Source of the DNA: a virus
Reading direction: 5' to 3' (one strand)
Virus record (IMG/VR): IMGVR_UViG_3300010885_009104
Coordinates: 1-22,651 of that record
Length of the DNA stretch: 22,651 bases
Each line of letters starts with the position of its first letter. Within the stretch, counting starts at the first letter, position 1. Below, one piece after another: positions 1 through 8,794 of the stretch. The notes under the pieces were generated by a model. It was not told the DNA's origin. It was given only the letters and a program-made list of their open reading frames with translations, and ran no database searches. The position numbers and the translations under genes are program-made.

Positions 1-2759
1 AAATCTGTATCGTAAAGGTCAACTGGTTGTAATGCACGTTTTCCAAAGTCATATAGCTGTAAATCTGGCTCAAATTCTATAATGGGTCTTTTAGCTCTAT
101 TGTCCTGATCCAATATTAGATCGGTCCTATTGTACAAACTAGACAACGCCAGTATGTCTTTGTGGAACCAACGATTACATCTACTCCACGGACTTTGATC
201 TCTACTAGATCTATTAATAACGATATAGTCTGGTGTAGTCAAACTGGTACTAGTGTTTATCTCTAGACTACCGTAGAATGCGCTACCCACAAAATAAGGA
301 TATGTAGGTGTACCGCCCGATTCTTGAGTAGCGAAGTAGGCGTATGTTCCTTTAGGAAAATCCGGAGTTACACAGAATCTACCATTGTACTGATCTAACG
401 TTCCACTGCCAGATGAGTAAGAATAATCCTCTATAAATGTACCGGGATTATATTCAAAACTTACGGTACTACCTTCTAATATAGTAACATTTGAACTTAA
501 CTGTACTTGAGTAGGGGCTCCATAGAACGGTTCTAGGCCTTCTGCTGTCTGTAGGCCGTTCTTGACTATCCACACTGAACCGGCTGTAATACCTGCATCA
601 TTGGAATTTAATCTCATTCCCGGATTCAGTCCAAACGTGCTACTTACTGTGATATTACTACTAGAAGTAGCGTTGGCTGTTACTGTAACTGTTTTGCCGC
701 TAGGTCTGCTAGCTAATCCACCGTTATAGACATAAGAACTTTTCATTCTGATAACTGAACTACCACTGCTGTTTGGATCTACATAACCGTAAGGTCCATA
801 TATAGGATAGCCGTCACTGGCGAAACCTATTAATTTGCTATGCCCGTCTGAGTTTAGATATCCGTTTTCTTCTGCCGTAAATCCTGACACATTACCCCAA
901 GCATTTGCTGTGATAAATGTGCTGTCGGTATAGTGATAACCATTTTCGGATCCAGGATAACCGCCGTAGGAATCTTGTCCGTTGATCTTAGCTAGACTGG
1001 AATTATAATGCCACTGTGTTCCGTTTACTCCTGGAACATAGCATCCGTTATAAGTTCCATTGATCACTACACCAGGTAACGTCATTCCAATAATGCCGTT
1101 TCTTAATAAAGCAGAGGCATGTTCTCCCTGCTGATTAAGTCCGCCTCGATAAGGGATCTGTACTGTTAGGTCCTGATCAATCACATAGTTTGGATTAACC
1201 GCATTAGGAAAGGTGCCCACTAATATCGTAGTACCGTCAGGAGCATCTGTAGTAGTGATAGTAAGATGATCTTTTGATGCATTTAAACTAGCATTAGACA
1301 ATGTATCGAAACTAACAGTAGGATCAAAGTTAGCACCTGATATCGGTTCGTTAATATCTAAGTCCGATACTAATGTCAACCTGATACTAGTTCCAACACC
1401 ATCTACATAGTATTCGTTGTTTTCATAATTTGCAGGGGTAACACCTGTGTCAAATCGTATTTTCAGTCCATTAGTAAAGGTAACGCCATTGGGACTGATG
1501 TAATTCTGCTTACCTAGTATCTCTGTTGGAACATCTATCGCGTGACTATTAACTTCGACTAATTTTATAATACCTACTTGCCCTTCTAGACTTCCGTCTT
1601 GATAGTAGAGAGTATCAAGATTAGCAGTAATGACCGGTACTTGTTTCAAAGTGCCATCTGGATCTTTGTACCATTCAGTATTGCCATAACTTACACCCGA
1701 TTGCACAATAACTTTATTGTTTGTTGGTATACTAGTTATGTAATTCAAGTTGAATGTATAGTCAGAGCCGGTAACTACCAGTTCTATCTGCCATACCCCA
1801 TAACGCTGTGTAGCTGCCACAGTGGTGCTATCTGCTGTCCAGTATGCATCATCTTCGTACGGTTGTCCGAATACAAGATACTTGTTATTTAGATTTGTAC
1901 GTTGGCCGTCAATGCCGGTGTAAGTTCCCAAGAACGTACTCAATAACTGACCTTGAATCTGAGAATAACTTAATGTAGTGACTAGATCGACGTTCTGTAC
2001 CACATTCATATCTACGTATAGATCTTGTGCAGTCTTACTTGGAACGTTAAACGTAACCGTACCTCTATCATCGCCGTTATTAGATACACCAAACACTTGT
2101 CTACTAGACAAGTTATTGTTATTGAGCTGTTTACCGCTTAAACCTGGATCGGACTGTATCCAGAAAGATTTACCCGGTTGATTAACTTTAAACTGATAAC
2201 TGCCTCCCCGAACCAATACTAAGTCAGGGTTAGTTCCGTTACCGTAACCGCTAATGTTGTAGACTTGTGTACCGTTGTTTGGATAGATATAAAAAGTTCG
2301 TTCAAGATCAGCTGCTCCGGAGAACACATCAACTGCTTGTGGTCCGCTAGGTAACCAATAGTACTGCCCAAAATTGATAAACGCATCTAGGTTAACATGG
2401 GGATCAAAACTGTAGAATTCATTGGACCATAAACCGCTAGGATTATTGACCTTACCTCCAAGATAACTTATCTTTTGTAGTACTTCGGGATAGGTAATAT
2501 GGAAGTCAACATTCCCTGATACTGAATCTTTAACTATAACTCCCGGTTCAAGTTGATAAGTTGAACGTGCTGTAGTGGGTTCCTGTACATATTTTGAAAA
2601 ATCGTTCTTACCAGGACTAAACTTTCTACCTACGTACCCATTAATCGGAACTAAATTAGGTTGCGTTACCAGCTGATCAAGAGTCGCATTTAAGAACTTC
2701 TGATTAGCATCAGTCTGGAATATCCCTGGTAGAAAAGGTAATGTTTTTGTTATAGGCAT
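1..2759 (-). CDS. Large virion structural protein with YHYH domain (3' end beyond window)
   Basis: The frame stays open from an ATG at 2759-2757 to the left window edge, so at least 919 residues are present and the C-terminus is missing. The N-terminus (MPITKTLPFLPGIFQTDANQ) leads into a region rich in Asn, Tyr and Gly with many short beta-type stretches, as in phage baseplate and fibre proteins. Around residues 590-680 a YHYH-type domain is visible: an NGYHYT segment, then SKLIGFASDGYPIYGPYGY (about residues 638-657), which matches the family's HS-x-IIGxAxDGxPIYGP core. It lies 12 nt downstream of gp6, the slot T4 uses for wedge protein gp7, so a peripheral baseplate role is plausible by position only; I see no direct gp7 similarity. 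It is probably co-transcribed with gp6 from the late promoter near 6195. A virion role is likely; the exact function is unknown. Confidence 0.75.
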   Translation of the reverse strand, partial: MPITKTLPFLPGIFQTDANQKFLNATLDQLVTQPNLVPINGYVGRKFSPGKNDFSKYVQEPTTARSTYQLEPGVIVKDSVSGNVDFHITYPEVLQKISYLGGKVNNPSGLWSNEFYSFDPHVNLDAFINFGQYYWLPSGPQAVDVFSGAADLERTFYIYPNNGTQVYNISGYGNGTNPDLVLVRGGSYQFKVNQPGKSFWIQSDPGLSGKQLNNNNLSSRQVFGVSNNGDDRGTVTFNVPSKTAQDLYVDMNVVQNVDLVTTLSYSQIQGQLLSTFLGTYTGIDGQRTNLNNKYLVFGQPYEDDAYWTADSTTVAATQRYGVWQIELVVTGSDYTFNLNYITSIPTNNKVIVQSGVSYGNTEWYKDPDGTLKQVPVITANLDTLYYQDGSLEGQVGIIKLVEVNSHAIDVPTEILGKQNYISPNGVTFTNGLKIRFDTGVTPANYENNEYYVDGVGTSIRLTLVSDLDINEPISGANFDPTVSFDTLSNASLNASKDHLTITTTDAPDGTTILVGTFPNAVNPNYVIDQDLTVQIPYRGGLNQQGEHASALLRNGIIGMTLPGVVINGTYNGCYVPGVNGTQWHYNSSLAKINGQDSYGGYPGSENGYHYTDSTFITANAWGNVSGFTAEENGYLNSDGHSKLIGFASDGYPIYGPYGYVDPNSSGSSVIRMKSSYVYNGGLASRPSGKTVTVTANATSSSNITVSSTFGLNPGMRLNSNDAGITAGSVWIVKNGLQTAEGLEPFYGAPTQVQLSSNVTILEGSTVSFEYNPGTFIEDYSYSSGSGTLDQYNGRFCVTPDFPKGTYAYFATQESGGTPTYPYFVGSAFYGSLEINTSTSLTTPDYIVINRSSRDQSPWSRCNRWFHKDILALSSLYNRTDLILDQDNRAKRPIIEFEPDLQLYDFGKRALQPVDLYDTD

Positions 2760-2771
2760 CTGTTTTTATCT

Positions 2772-5700
2772 TTAGTTTATGATAGTATTTACCGATTGAT
2801 TTTGTAGGTTTAATTGTGCCGCAGTAATAGCACTAATTACTTCGATGTTTTCCACAGTGGCACAGCTAATCAATATCTCGTCTGGTTCTGAAGAGATCTG
2901 CTGCAATGAACCGTAGACTTGTGACGCACTGTTAGGCACTATAATAATGCTGCTGATATTAGGTGCAAGACCTTGCTGTATGTATGTAGCCAGTTCAGTA
3001 AAGTAGAATGTTTCGCCAAAATCCCAATTGGTTGTATTAAAGAACGCATTGATATAAGCTAAAACCTTACTACGTATCTCACTGTCAGTGATATTGACAT
3101 TGCTGTTCTTGATTACTTTAAAGGTAGCTTGAAATTCTGATCTGGCTTTATTGCCGAACAGTGGTTTAAATTTAGCATTGTTAAATACCAAGGCATCACT
3201 GACACTCTTGTAATTTTCTAAATCACCAAATTGTATTCTCAATGCTTCGTTAGTGGCTTCATTGGGTTCTGTTGCTGTTCCTGTAGTATCTAATGCCCAT
3301 GCCCTATATTGTGCTTCGTATTCTTTGGTCAATACATAAAGATCTATTAGATTGTTTGGACTTGGATCTAGTCTTCTATTACCCGGAGCATTATGTCTAT
3401 ACTGGAAATATAGATCTTGTCGACCGATTCGGGCAATATAATCATTGCTCAACGTCAATGATCTAGTAGATCCGGATATGGTCAACACATAAAATGCTTG
3501 TTCTGTGGTTGTATAGAATATCTGTCCTTCTACATAATTGTTTACGGAAGGCAATATCGATACTTTATTAATAAACTCTGTATTGACTAATGCATTGCTT
3601 ACGTTGGTATAGGTGACGAAACTATCGTATCCATATGTCTTGACAAAGAATACATATTTGTTGTTTGGATTTGTGGTGGGTTTTACCACAGTATCGAAGA
3701 TATCGGGATTGTCCGGAACACCGTCATCGTTTGAATCACTATAGGTAATAAGAGCCTTGCTAGCATCAACATAACCATCGGACTCTGCGACTTGATCGTA
3801 TATATACCAGAGTATATTTTGCGATAATGGTGCACCTGAATCAGGGTCTCCATTGACCTTTAATACATTTACATTATCGTTAACTGTACGACCAGTAACA
3901 GGATCAAATATTTTAAAACTATTATCATAGTAAAATTTAGTTTCTCTTTTGCTGGCAAATACGTAATCTAAACCTCTAATGGCTGTAGTATAGATCGGAC
4001 CATTGACTGTAAAACTTAACAACCAACTAGCATCTAGACTTTGACCGTAAGGGTCACCTTCGTTGGCTTGGCTGAATGGGTCCGTTAGATCCATGTTCTG
4101 TGCGGTTACAATAACCCACTCATTGGCCGACTGACTATATCTGATACCAAATTCTGTATAGCTGGATATCAGTGTTATTAACTGAGACTTAAAGCTAGTG
4201 CTAAAATCGTTGGCAAACGCTGGAATCACTATAGTGGCTATAGCCCCGTCGGGAACATTATCAGTCAACCAGACTGGACCTTTTCCACTGGACAGGTTTC
4301 CCTGGCTACCGTTGCCAAATAATTTTTCCACTGCCACATAAAGTAATAATTGTCCATTGGTAGGTAATACATTTGATTCAGGTAAAGGTACTATCTCATT
4401 CAACGAATTAAAATAATTTCCTGCACCTGGGCTGAATATGACTATACAGTTATTTCTTACGTAAGCGTTGTTGCCTGGAACTCCATAACCAACCTGTTGT
4501 GGGAAATTAGCGGAGTCAACAAAGTAACCTGTAGATGATCCTGATCCTACAGTACTACGATACCAATATAACCCAGTCAATGCAAATCTGTTAAAATAGG
4601 CATAATAAAAATGTAATAGTGATCTATCACGGACAGCAGGGAGTATCTGATTTTCAATTATCCGATTAATATCTGCCCGTGTGGTCCATGTAAAGTCAAA
4701 AGTAGAAGCCGCATCTTCCTCAAATAATACTCCGTCTTCCGCAAAGATATTTGTGCTGGAATATCGTCCGGTAGCATCAACTACATCAAGAAACCTACTA
4801 ACTCCACTACTGGTCCTGTTAACTGCCTTGACTTTACTGACACTGCTAAAATTAGTATAAGGGAAAATGTTATAATCTTCGCCCGTAACCATACGATTCT
4901 GCGTATAGTATTGCTGTGGTGCCTTAGTGCGTATTTCTGTGATACTTTCTCTAGCCACTGCATTTGCTATGGTATACTTTAAACTTGACACTATGGTCAA
5001 TGTTTCAACACGGCCTAACTTGCTGAGATAAGGTATAGCCAATGTGATGTTCTGCATCTCATCAGGCGTAATCTTGTAGCTAAGTCCTGCACTAGATCTG
5101 CAATAGGCACGGAATGTTCCTTGTGGTATAGCGGAGAATGTACCATCTCCAAACACCAGACCCACTTGATCACCATTGCGTGTTATAGTCTGGAAGCATT
5201 TTTTAGGAGAGTTATTATTGTATATTATATTCACTCCATTAACCGTTGGTACTTCTGTCCATTGAGTAAACACCGATCCTGTATTGCTGAGTTCGTATAG
5301 CCATACATCTGTATTATTGATGTTATCATAATTAATAGCTACTGAATTATTAGGGATAGCTTCACTAAAGGTAAATGCTACATTCTGTAGCGTACCCTGT
5401 TTAAAATAGAAAAAGAATCCTGTGTTATTGCTGGCATTACCTAGATTATCATTCTTATATAATATGTTAAGCGGGCGGCTAGGCGCAGGAGGTACTTCAT
5501 AAATGTAATTCTTATCTTGACTGGTAGCACTGACTACCTCAAAAGATAGATTAGCATTTTCTACCTGCGATTGGAATGAAAACACTGGCATCATGCCTGG
5601 AGTTAGATTTAGGTTATATTCATCGTTGGTAACACCCGCAATAACTTTACTGCCAGCCGGGCGACCAATACTTTGATTGGTAGGTAATGCGGCATTGAGG

Positions 5701-6176
5701 ATAGTAACAAACTGCTCAAACCAGTTGATATTTGTGGGATCATTCCATTTTACTATGAGGTTGCTGATGTCTGACCCATTGCTGTCCGTTAGTGTTTCTG
5801 TAGTCTGTACACTGTCGAATTTTAAGAAACCTGTGCCTGCAAGATTACGTTTTGGATTATAGCTGACTAGTCGTGCTAATTTTAATACGCTGTCTCTGCG
5901 TTCAGCAGTATCGATAAAGTTTTCTCTAGCATTGAGGTCTGAGCGGAATGCAAGACTTTGCCCTAGGAAGGCTATCATATCTATCAGTGCTATATATTCA
6001 CTGGACTCCACGAAATCATTAAAATCTTCGGAGTAGTATAGTTGCAGATAGTCTATCATGCTCTTACGCAGAGTCTGGAAATCATAACTCTGGAAGTCTG
6101 CATTTTGGAAACTTTCGTAGATCCTAGTCCAATCTTGATTGACTAGGAGGCTGTTCTGTCGTGTGGTATTTGCCAT
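2772..6176 (-). CDS. 6: Baseplate wedge protein gp6
   Basis: The 1134-residue product resembles T4 gp6, the wedge subunit whose dimers form the continuous ring holding the baseplate together. The N-terminal region is characteristic: residues about 15-110 contain an aromatic-rich segment (LQLYYSEDFNDFVES), then ALIDMIAFLGQSLAFRSDLN and an ARENFIDTAERRDSVLKLAR stretch, followed by YNPKRNLAGTGFLK. A second gp6-like part is near residues 400-450 (ARESITEIRTKAP, then TGEDYNIFPY), the J-like segment shared with other phage baseplate wedge proteins. It is much longer than T4 gp6 (about 660 residues); the extra length lies mainly in the middle and C-terminal half. The ATG is preceded by GAGG at a good distance, and a late-promoter box sits at 6194-6201. 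gp25 is just upstream and the YHYH protein 12 nt downstream. Confidence 0.92.
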   Translation of the reverse strand: MANTTRQNSLLVNQDWTRIYESFQNADFQSYDFQTLRKSMIDYLQLYYSEDFNDFVESSEYIALIDMIAFLGQSLAFRSDLNARENFIDTAERRDSVLKLARLVSYNPKRNLAGTGFLKFDSVQTTETLTDSNGSDISNLIVKWNDPTNINWFEQFVTILNAALPTNQSIGRPAGSKVIAGVTNDEYNLNLTPGMMPVFSFQSQVENANLSFEVVSATSQDKNYIYEVPPAPSRPLNILYKNDNLGNASNNTGFFFYFKQGTLQNVAFTFSEAIPNNSVAINYDNINNTDVWLYELSNTGSVFTQWTEVPTVNGVNIIYNNNSPKKCFQTITRNGDQVGLVFGDGTFSAIPQGTFRAYCRSSAGLSYKITPDEMQNITLAIPYLSKLGRVETLTIVSSLKYTIANAVARESITEIRTKAPQQYYTQNRMVTGEDYNIFPYTNFSSVSKVKAVNRTSSGVSRFLDVVDATGRYSSTNIFAEDGVLFEEDAASTFDFTWTTRADINRIIENQILPAVRDRSLLHFYYAYFNRFALTGLYWYRSTVGSGSSTGYFVDSANFPQQVGYGVPGNNAYVRNNCIVIFSPGAGNYFNSLNEIVPLPESNVLPTNGQLLLYVAVEKLFGNGSQGNLSSGKGPVWLTDNVPDGAIATIVIPAFANDFSTSFKSQLITLISSYTEFGIRYSQSANEWVIVTAQNMDLTDPFSQANEGDPYGQSLDASWLLSFTVNGPIYTTAIRGLDYVFASKRETKFYYDNSFKIFDPVTGRTVNDNVNVLKVNGDPDSGAPLSQNILWYIYDQVAESDGYVDASKALITYSDSNDDGVPDNPDIFDTVVKPTTNPNNKYVFFVKTYGYDSFVTYTNVSNALVNTEFINKVSILPSVNNYVEGQIFYTTTEQAFYVLTISGSTRSLTLSNDYIARIGRQDLYFQYRHNAPGNRRLDPSPNNLIDLYVLTKEYEAQYRAWALDTTGTATEPNEATNEALRIQFGDLENYKSVSDALVFNNAKFKPLFGNKARSEFQATFKVIKNSNVNITDSEIRSKVLAYINAFFNTTNWDFGETFYFTELATYIQQGLAPNISSIIIVPNSASQVYGSLQQISSEPDEILISCATVENIEVISAITAAQLNLQNQSVNTIIN

Positions 6177-6189
6177 ATTAACCTCGTTT

Positions 6190-6213
6190 TAGATATTTAT
6201 CGAAAACAAAATA
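6190..6213 (-). promoter_or_regulatory. T4-type late promoter upstream of gp6
   Basis: The minus strand reads CGATAAATATCT at 6202-6191, with the GATAAATA octamer at 6201-6194, close to the T4 late consensus TATAAATA. The same 12-mer occurs upstream of the tube-cap gene (13300-13289). The surrounding 24 bp match 22 of 24 positions, including a TATTTTG block upstream of the box. The 44-nt gap between gp25 and gp6 is the only sizeable gap in this part of the block, which fits an internal promoter. Confidence 0.7.
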
Positions 6214-6220
6214 TGGGATT

Positions 6221-6598
6221 TTAAAGAGTTCTGTTGGGTTGACTAGATTGTCTGTTAAAATCGACTACTAGAGTGCTACGTTGATTGGTTGATATGTATC
6301 GTAGCACTATTTCTATCTGAATACCCCTGTCATACTGGGTAACTATGACATTTTCAGCTGCTACACGTGGTTCAGATGCGATTATACGATTAACATCCTG
6401 CATGATAGTGGCTTTACTGGTTTCATCTAGCGGTTCAAATATCATATCCCATATCACAGTACCGACATCAGGATTCATTAATTTTTCGCCTTTACGTAAG
6501 TTAAAGTGATTGGTTAAATCCTGTTTTACTAGTTCAAAGTCCGTGATTCTAAAATGCTTTGATCTGTTTACTGTGCTAAATCCGTTATATAGGGCCAT
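6221..6598 (-). CDS. 25: Baseplate wedge protein gp25
   Basis: This 125-residue protein matches the gp25 family in length (T4 gp25 is 132 residues) and motifs. It has a hydrophilic N-terminus, then LTNHFNLRKGEKLMNPDVGT, the conserved segment that tells gp25 and type VI secretion TssE proteins, then IFEPLDE, a central helix and a C-terminal strand pair ending in IEIVLRYI. In T4, gp25 sits at the sheath-baseplate junction and helps start sheath polymerisation around the wedge core with gp6 and gp53, both encoded nearby here. The ATG lies 7 nt after the gp5 stop, and GAGAGTG overlapping the end of gp5 could serve as ribosome binding site, so it is probably translated with gp5. Confidence 0.92.
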   Translation of the reverse strand: MALYNGFSTVNRSKHFRITDFELVKQDLTNHFNLRKGEKLMNPDVGTVIWDMIFEPLDETSKATIMQDVNRIIASEPRVAAENVIVTQYDRGIQIEIVLRYISTNQRSTLVVDFNRQSSQPNRTL

Positions 6599-6605
6599 GT
6601 TGTAT

Positions 6606-8765
6606 TTACACTCTCGCTACGATTTTAGAAGTGTTACTTGCCACAATAGTCGCTACCTGCGTTTGGCTAAATCGACCTTGATTATAATAATCTGATATAG
6701 CAGTTTTATCCAGATTAACTGCATCTTTAGTACTACGATACCACTGCGTTGTACTTTGAACTCCTGCTATATGTGCCGCAGATAATAATCCGGCTACCTT
6801 ATCTGCAGGAGTATCTTGGGTGATAACACCGTTGACCTGTAGCTGTTTGTAATTTCTAGCCGTATAATCGTACATAGCCTGTTCCTGTGTTGCAGGGCTA
6901 GCGTAAAAGTCCTGTGGACTACCTATGCCATTCCTTCCAGTCCAATTTGCAGGATTGTTCATATCTTCCTGTGTCTGTGGTGTTCCTACTCTTATATAAC
7001 CCAGATTCTGTAATGCTTGGGAATCTAGTTTATACTTGCCTTGAGCTCCATTATTGTCATAGCCCGCATAACTACCATTGCCTTCTGTATAACCTATCTG
7101 GGCTGTATAGGCTCTTAACTGATCGTTGCTCAATGCTCCCATGGCTGCACCTGGATCGGGTTGTTGGATGAAACTTGATGTAGGTGCTGGTCGCGCTACC
7201 GTGCCTATGTCTGCTAGGGTCACATTGACTCCTGGAGTAACTACTGGTGGATCTATGGAATTACCGTCGAGATCTTTTTGTACAGGAGTTTGAGCGATAT
7301 CTGTGGTCGACGCTTCTTGCTGTCTTATTACTGCGGCAACACTACCCCGCACATAGGGTTCATGTGTTGGTACTTTATAGTTGATTGAGGTCATACCTCT
7401 TTCTAATAACACCCATCCAAATCCGTTAGGTTCCGAATCTGGTAGAGAGAACCTAGAAAGTCTAGCAGGAGGAGGAACATCGCCACCACCACCGCCTCCA
7501 TTCAGTGCTATCTTGCTAGCTTTCAAACTCATACTGCCGCCCGCTACCGCCGACAGACTGGCTGCCGCTTTGAGAATTAACGCACTTCCGCTCTTTAACT
7601 GTGCTACTTGACCATAGAGGTTAAGTGATGCATCTGCTCGGGCTTGTATTGTCTGCCCTTCTAATGCTACTTTAGATCCACCGAATATATTAACACTATT
7701 CATAGCACTTAAGCTAATGTTATGATCACTATGCATCATGAGATTACCTTCGGTACGTATAGATAAATCCCGTTTTCCGTAGATCAGCACGTCACCTTCT
7801 TTAGTTAACTCTACCCATGCGGAACCTGCAGAATTACTAATATACATATAACCATCCGAGTCATCCATTAGAATCTGATGCCCTGCTGATGATCTTAGTC
7901 TGACTAGATTGTTCTTCTTAAAAATATCACCATCATCCATCACCAGACTGTGGCCACCTACTCTAGTATATATAGGTAGATCCGCATTACTAATCGTACC
8001 TGTTGCTATTTGTTGTTGCAGATCGGGATTATTGGCTATATCTTGTTTAGGTATAGGACGACCCGGAGTACTGAATCCGTATACGCTACTGACTGGATCT
8101 CTCTGCATACTACTAGTGATCGCGCCACGACTGTTTAGATCTTGATCTAGGCCTTGATTTATCAAAGTCACAGTCTGTGATACATTAATCGGTTTTAGTG
8201 CTGCGGCCCATCCAGACTGGTAGTTAGTGGGATCGTATTCATTAAATTCGCCCACGGGATATTTACGACCGGGTGATAGATATTGTGCCAGATCTGCTGG
8301 TATGCTGGTACTCGATATCTTATCTAATGTAACAGCACCCAGACCTGGAGTCATATATCGGCTTAATTCTGAGCTGACACAGGCAAACCAATAACCTTCT
8401 TTAGTTTCACCCGCGGGGAAGCAGCATAGCACAGTGGAACCGATATCCGGAGATACCATAAAAAATCCATAACTCTGTTTAGTTACGTTGTAGTTATTAA
8501 GTTGACTCTGCGTGGTAGATGCCTGACCTTGAGTCTCTCCCGAAAATGGGCTGGCATAGTTTACTAAGGTCCAGTTACTTTCTAGGTTAGGTGCATCACC
8601 ACCAAACTGTGGTATATAGACCCACAGTCGTCCGTTACGGGTAGAAATATCTATCTTCTTAACTACACCTTTGTATATTCCTTCTTTGAGAGGAATCTCA
8701 GCTCTCGTGGTATCTTGATCCCTCGATTGCTTGGTTCCTGACATAACTGCATTTTGAACTGACAT
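6606..8765 (-). CDS. 5: Baseplate hub/tail spike gp5 with C-terminal muralytic domain
   Basis: This 719-residue protein is the central spike. Residues about 27-135 form the gp5/VgrG OB-fold (GIYKGVVKKIDISTRNGRLW, then a VSPDIGSTVLCCFP segment). Residues about 270-424 are short repeats typical of the triple-stranded beta-helix needle (LVMDDGD, ILMDDSDGYMYI, then regular 8-10-residue repeats). A run of six glycines at 423-428 and a Pro/Thr linker follow. Residues about 544-700 look like a peptidoglycan-cleaving domain: YTEGNGSYAGYDNNGAQGKY resembles the ESGGNP...GAxGxYQ pattern of lytic transglycosylases and lysozymes, with Glu561 the likely catalytic acid. In T4 the lysozyme lies between the OB-fold and needle; here it follows the needle. 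The ATG has only a weak GGAA upstream; the hub gene ends 29 nt before it. Confidence 0.88.
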   Translation of the reverse strand: MSVQNAVMSGTKQSRDQDTTRAEIPLKEGIYKGVVKKIDISTRNGRLWVYIPQFGGDAPNLESNWTLVNYASPFSGETQGQASTTQSQLNNYNVTKQSYGFFMVSPDIGSTVLCCFPAGETKEGYWFACVSSELSRYMTPGLGAVTLDKISSTSIPADLAQYLSPGRKYPVGEFNEYDPTNYQSGWAAALKPINVSQTVTLINQGLDQDLNSRGAITSSMQRDPVSSVYGFSTPGRPIPKQDIANNPDLQQQIATGTISNADLPIYTRVGGHSLVMDDGDIFKKNNLVRLRSSAGHQILMDDSDGYMYISNSAGSAWVELTKEGDVLIYGKRDLSIRTEGNLMMHSDHNISLSAMNSVNIFGGSKVALEGQTIQARADASLNLYGQVAQLKSGSALILKAAASLSAVAGGSMSLKASKIALNGGGGGGDVPPPARLSRFSLPDSEPNGFGWVLLERGMTSINYKVPTHEPYVRGSVAAVIRQQEASTTDIAQTPVQKDLDGNSIDPPVVTPGVNVTLADIGTVARPAPTSSFIQQPDPGAAMGALSNDQLRAYTAQIGYTEGNGSYAGYDNNGAQGKYKLDSQALQNLGYIRVGTPQTQEDMNNPANWTGRNGIGSPQDFYASPATQEQAMYDYTARNYKQLQVNGVITQDTPADKVAGLLSAAHIAGVQSTTQWYRSTKDAVNLDKTAISDYYNQGRFSQTQVATIVASNTSKIVARV

Positions 8766-8794
8766 ATATTTTTATTCCGTATTCTATTATTGTA

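Noticed and set aside
1599-2181. Plus-strand ORFs of 97 and 67 aa opposite the YHYH protein
   Set aside because: Antisense to a continuous long frame, with no ribosome binding sites or recognisable motifs.
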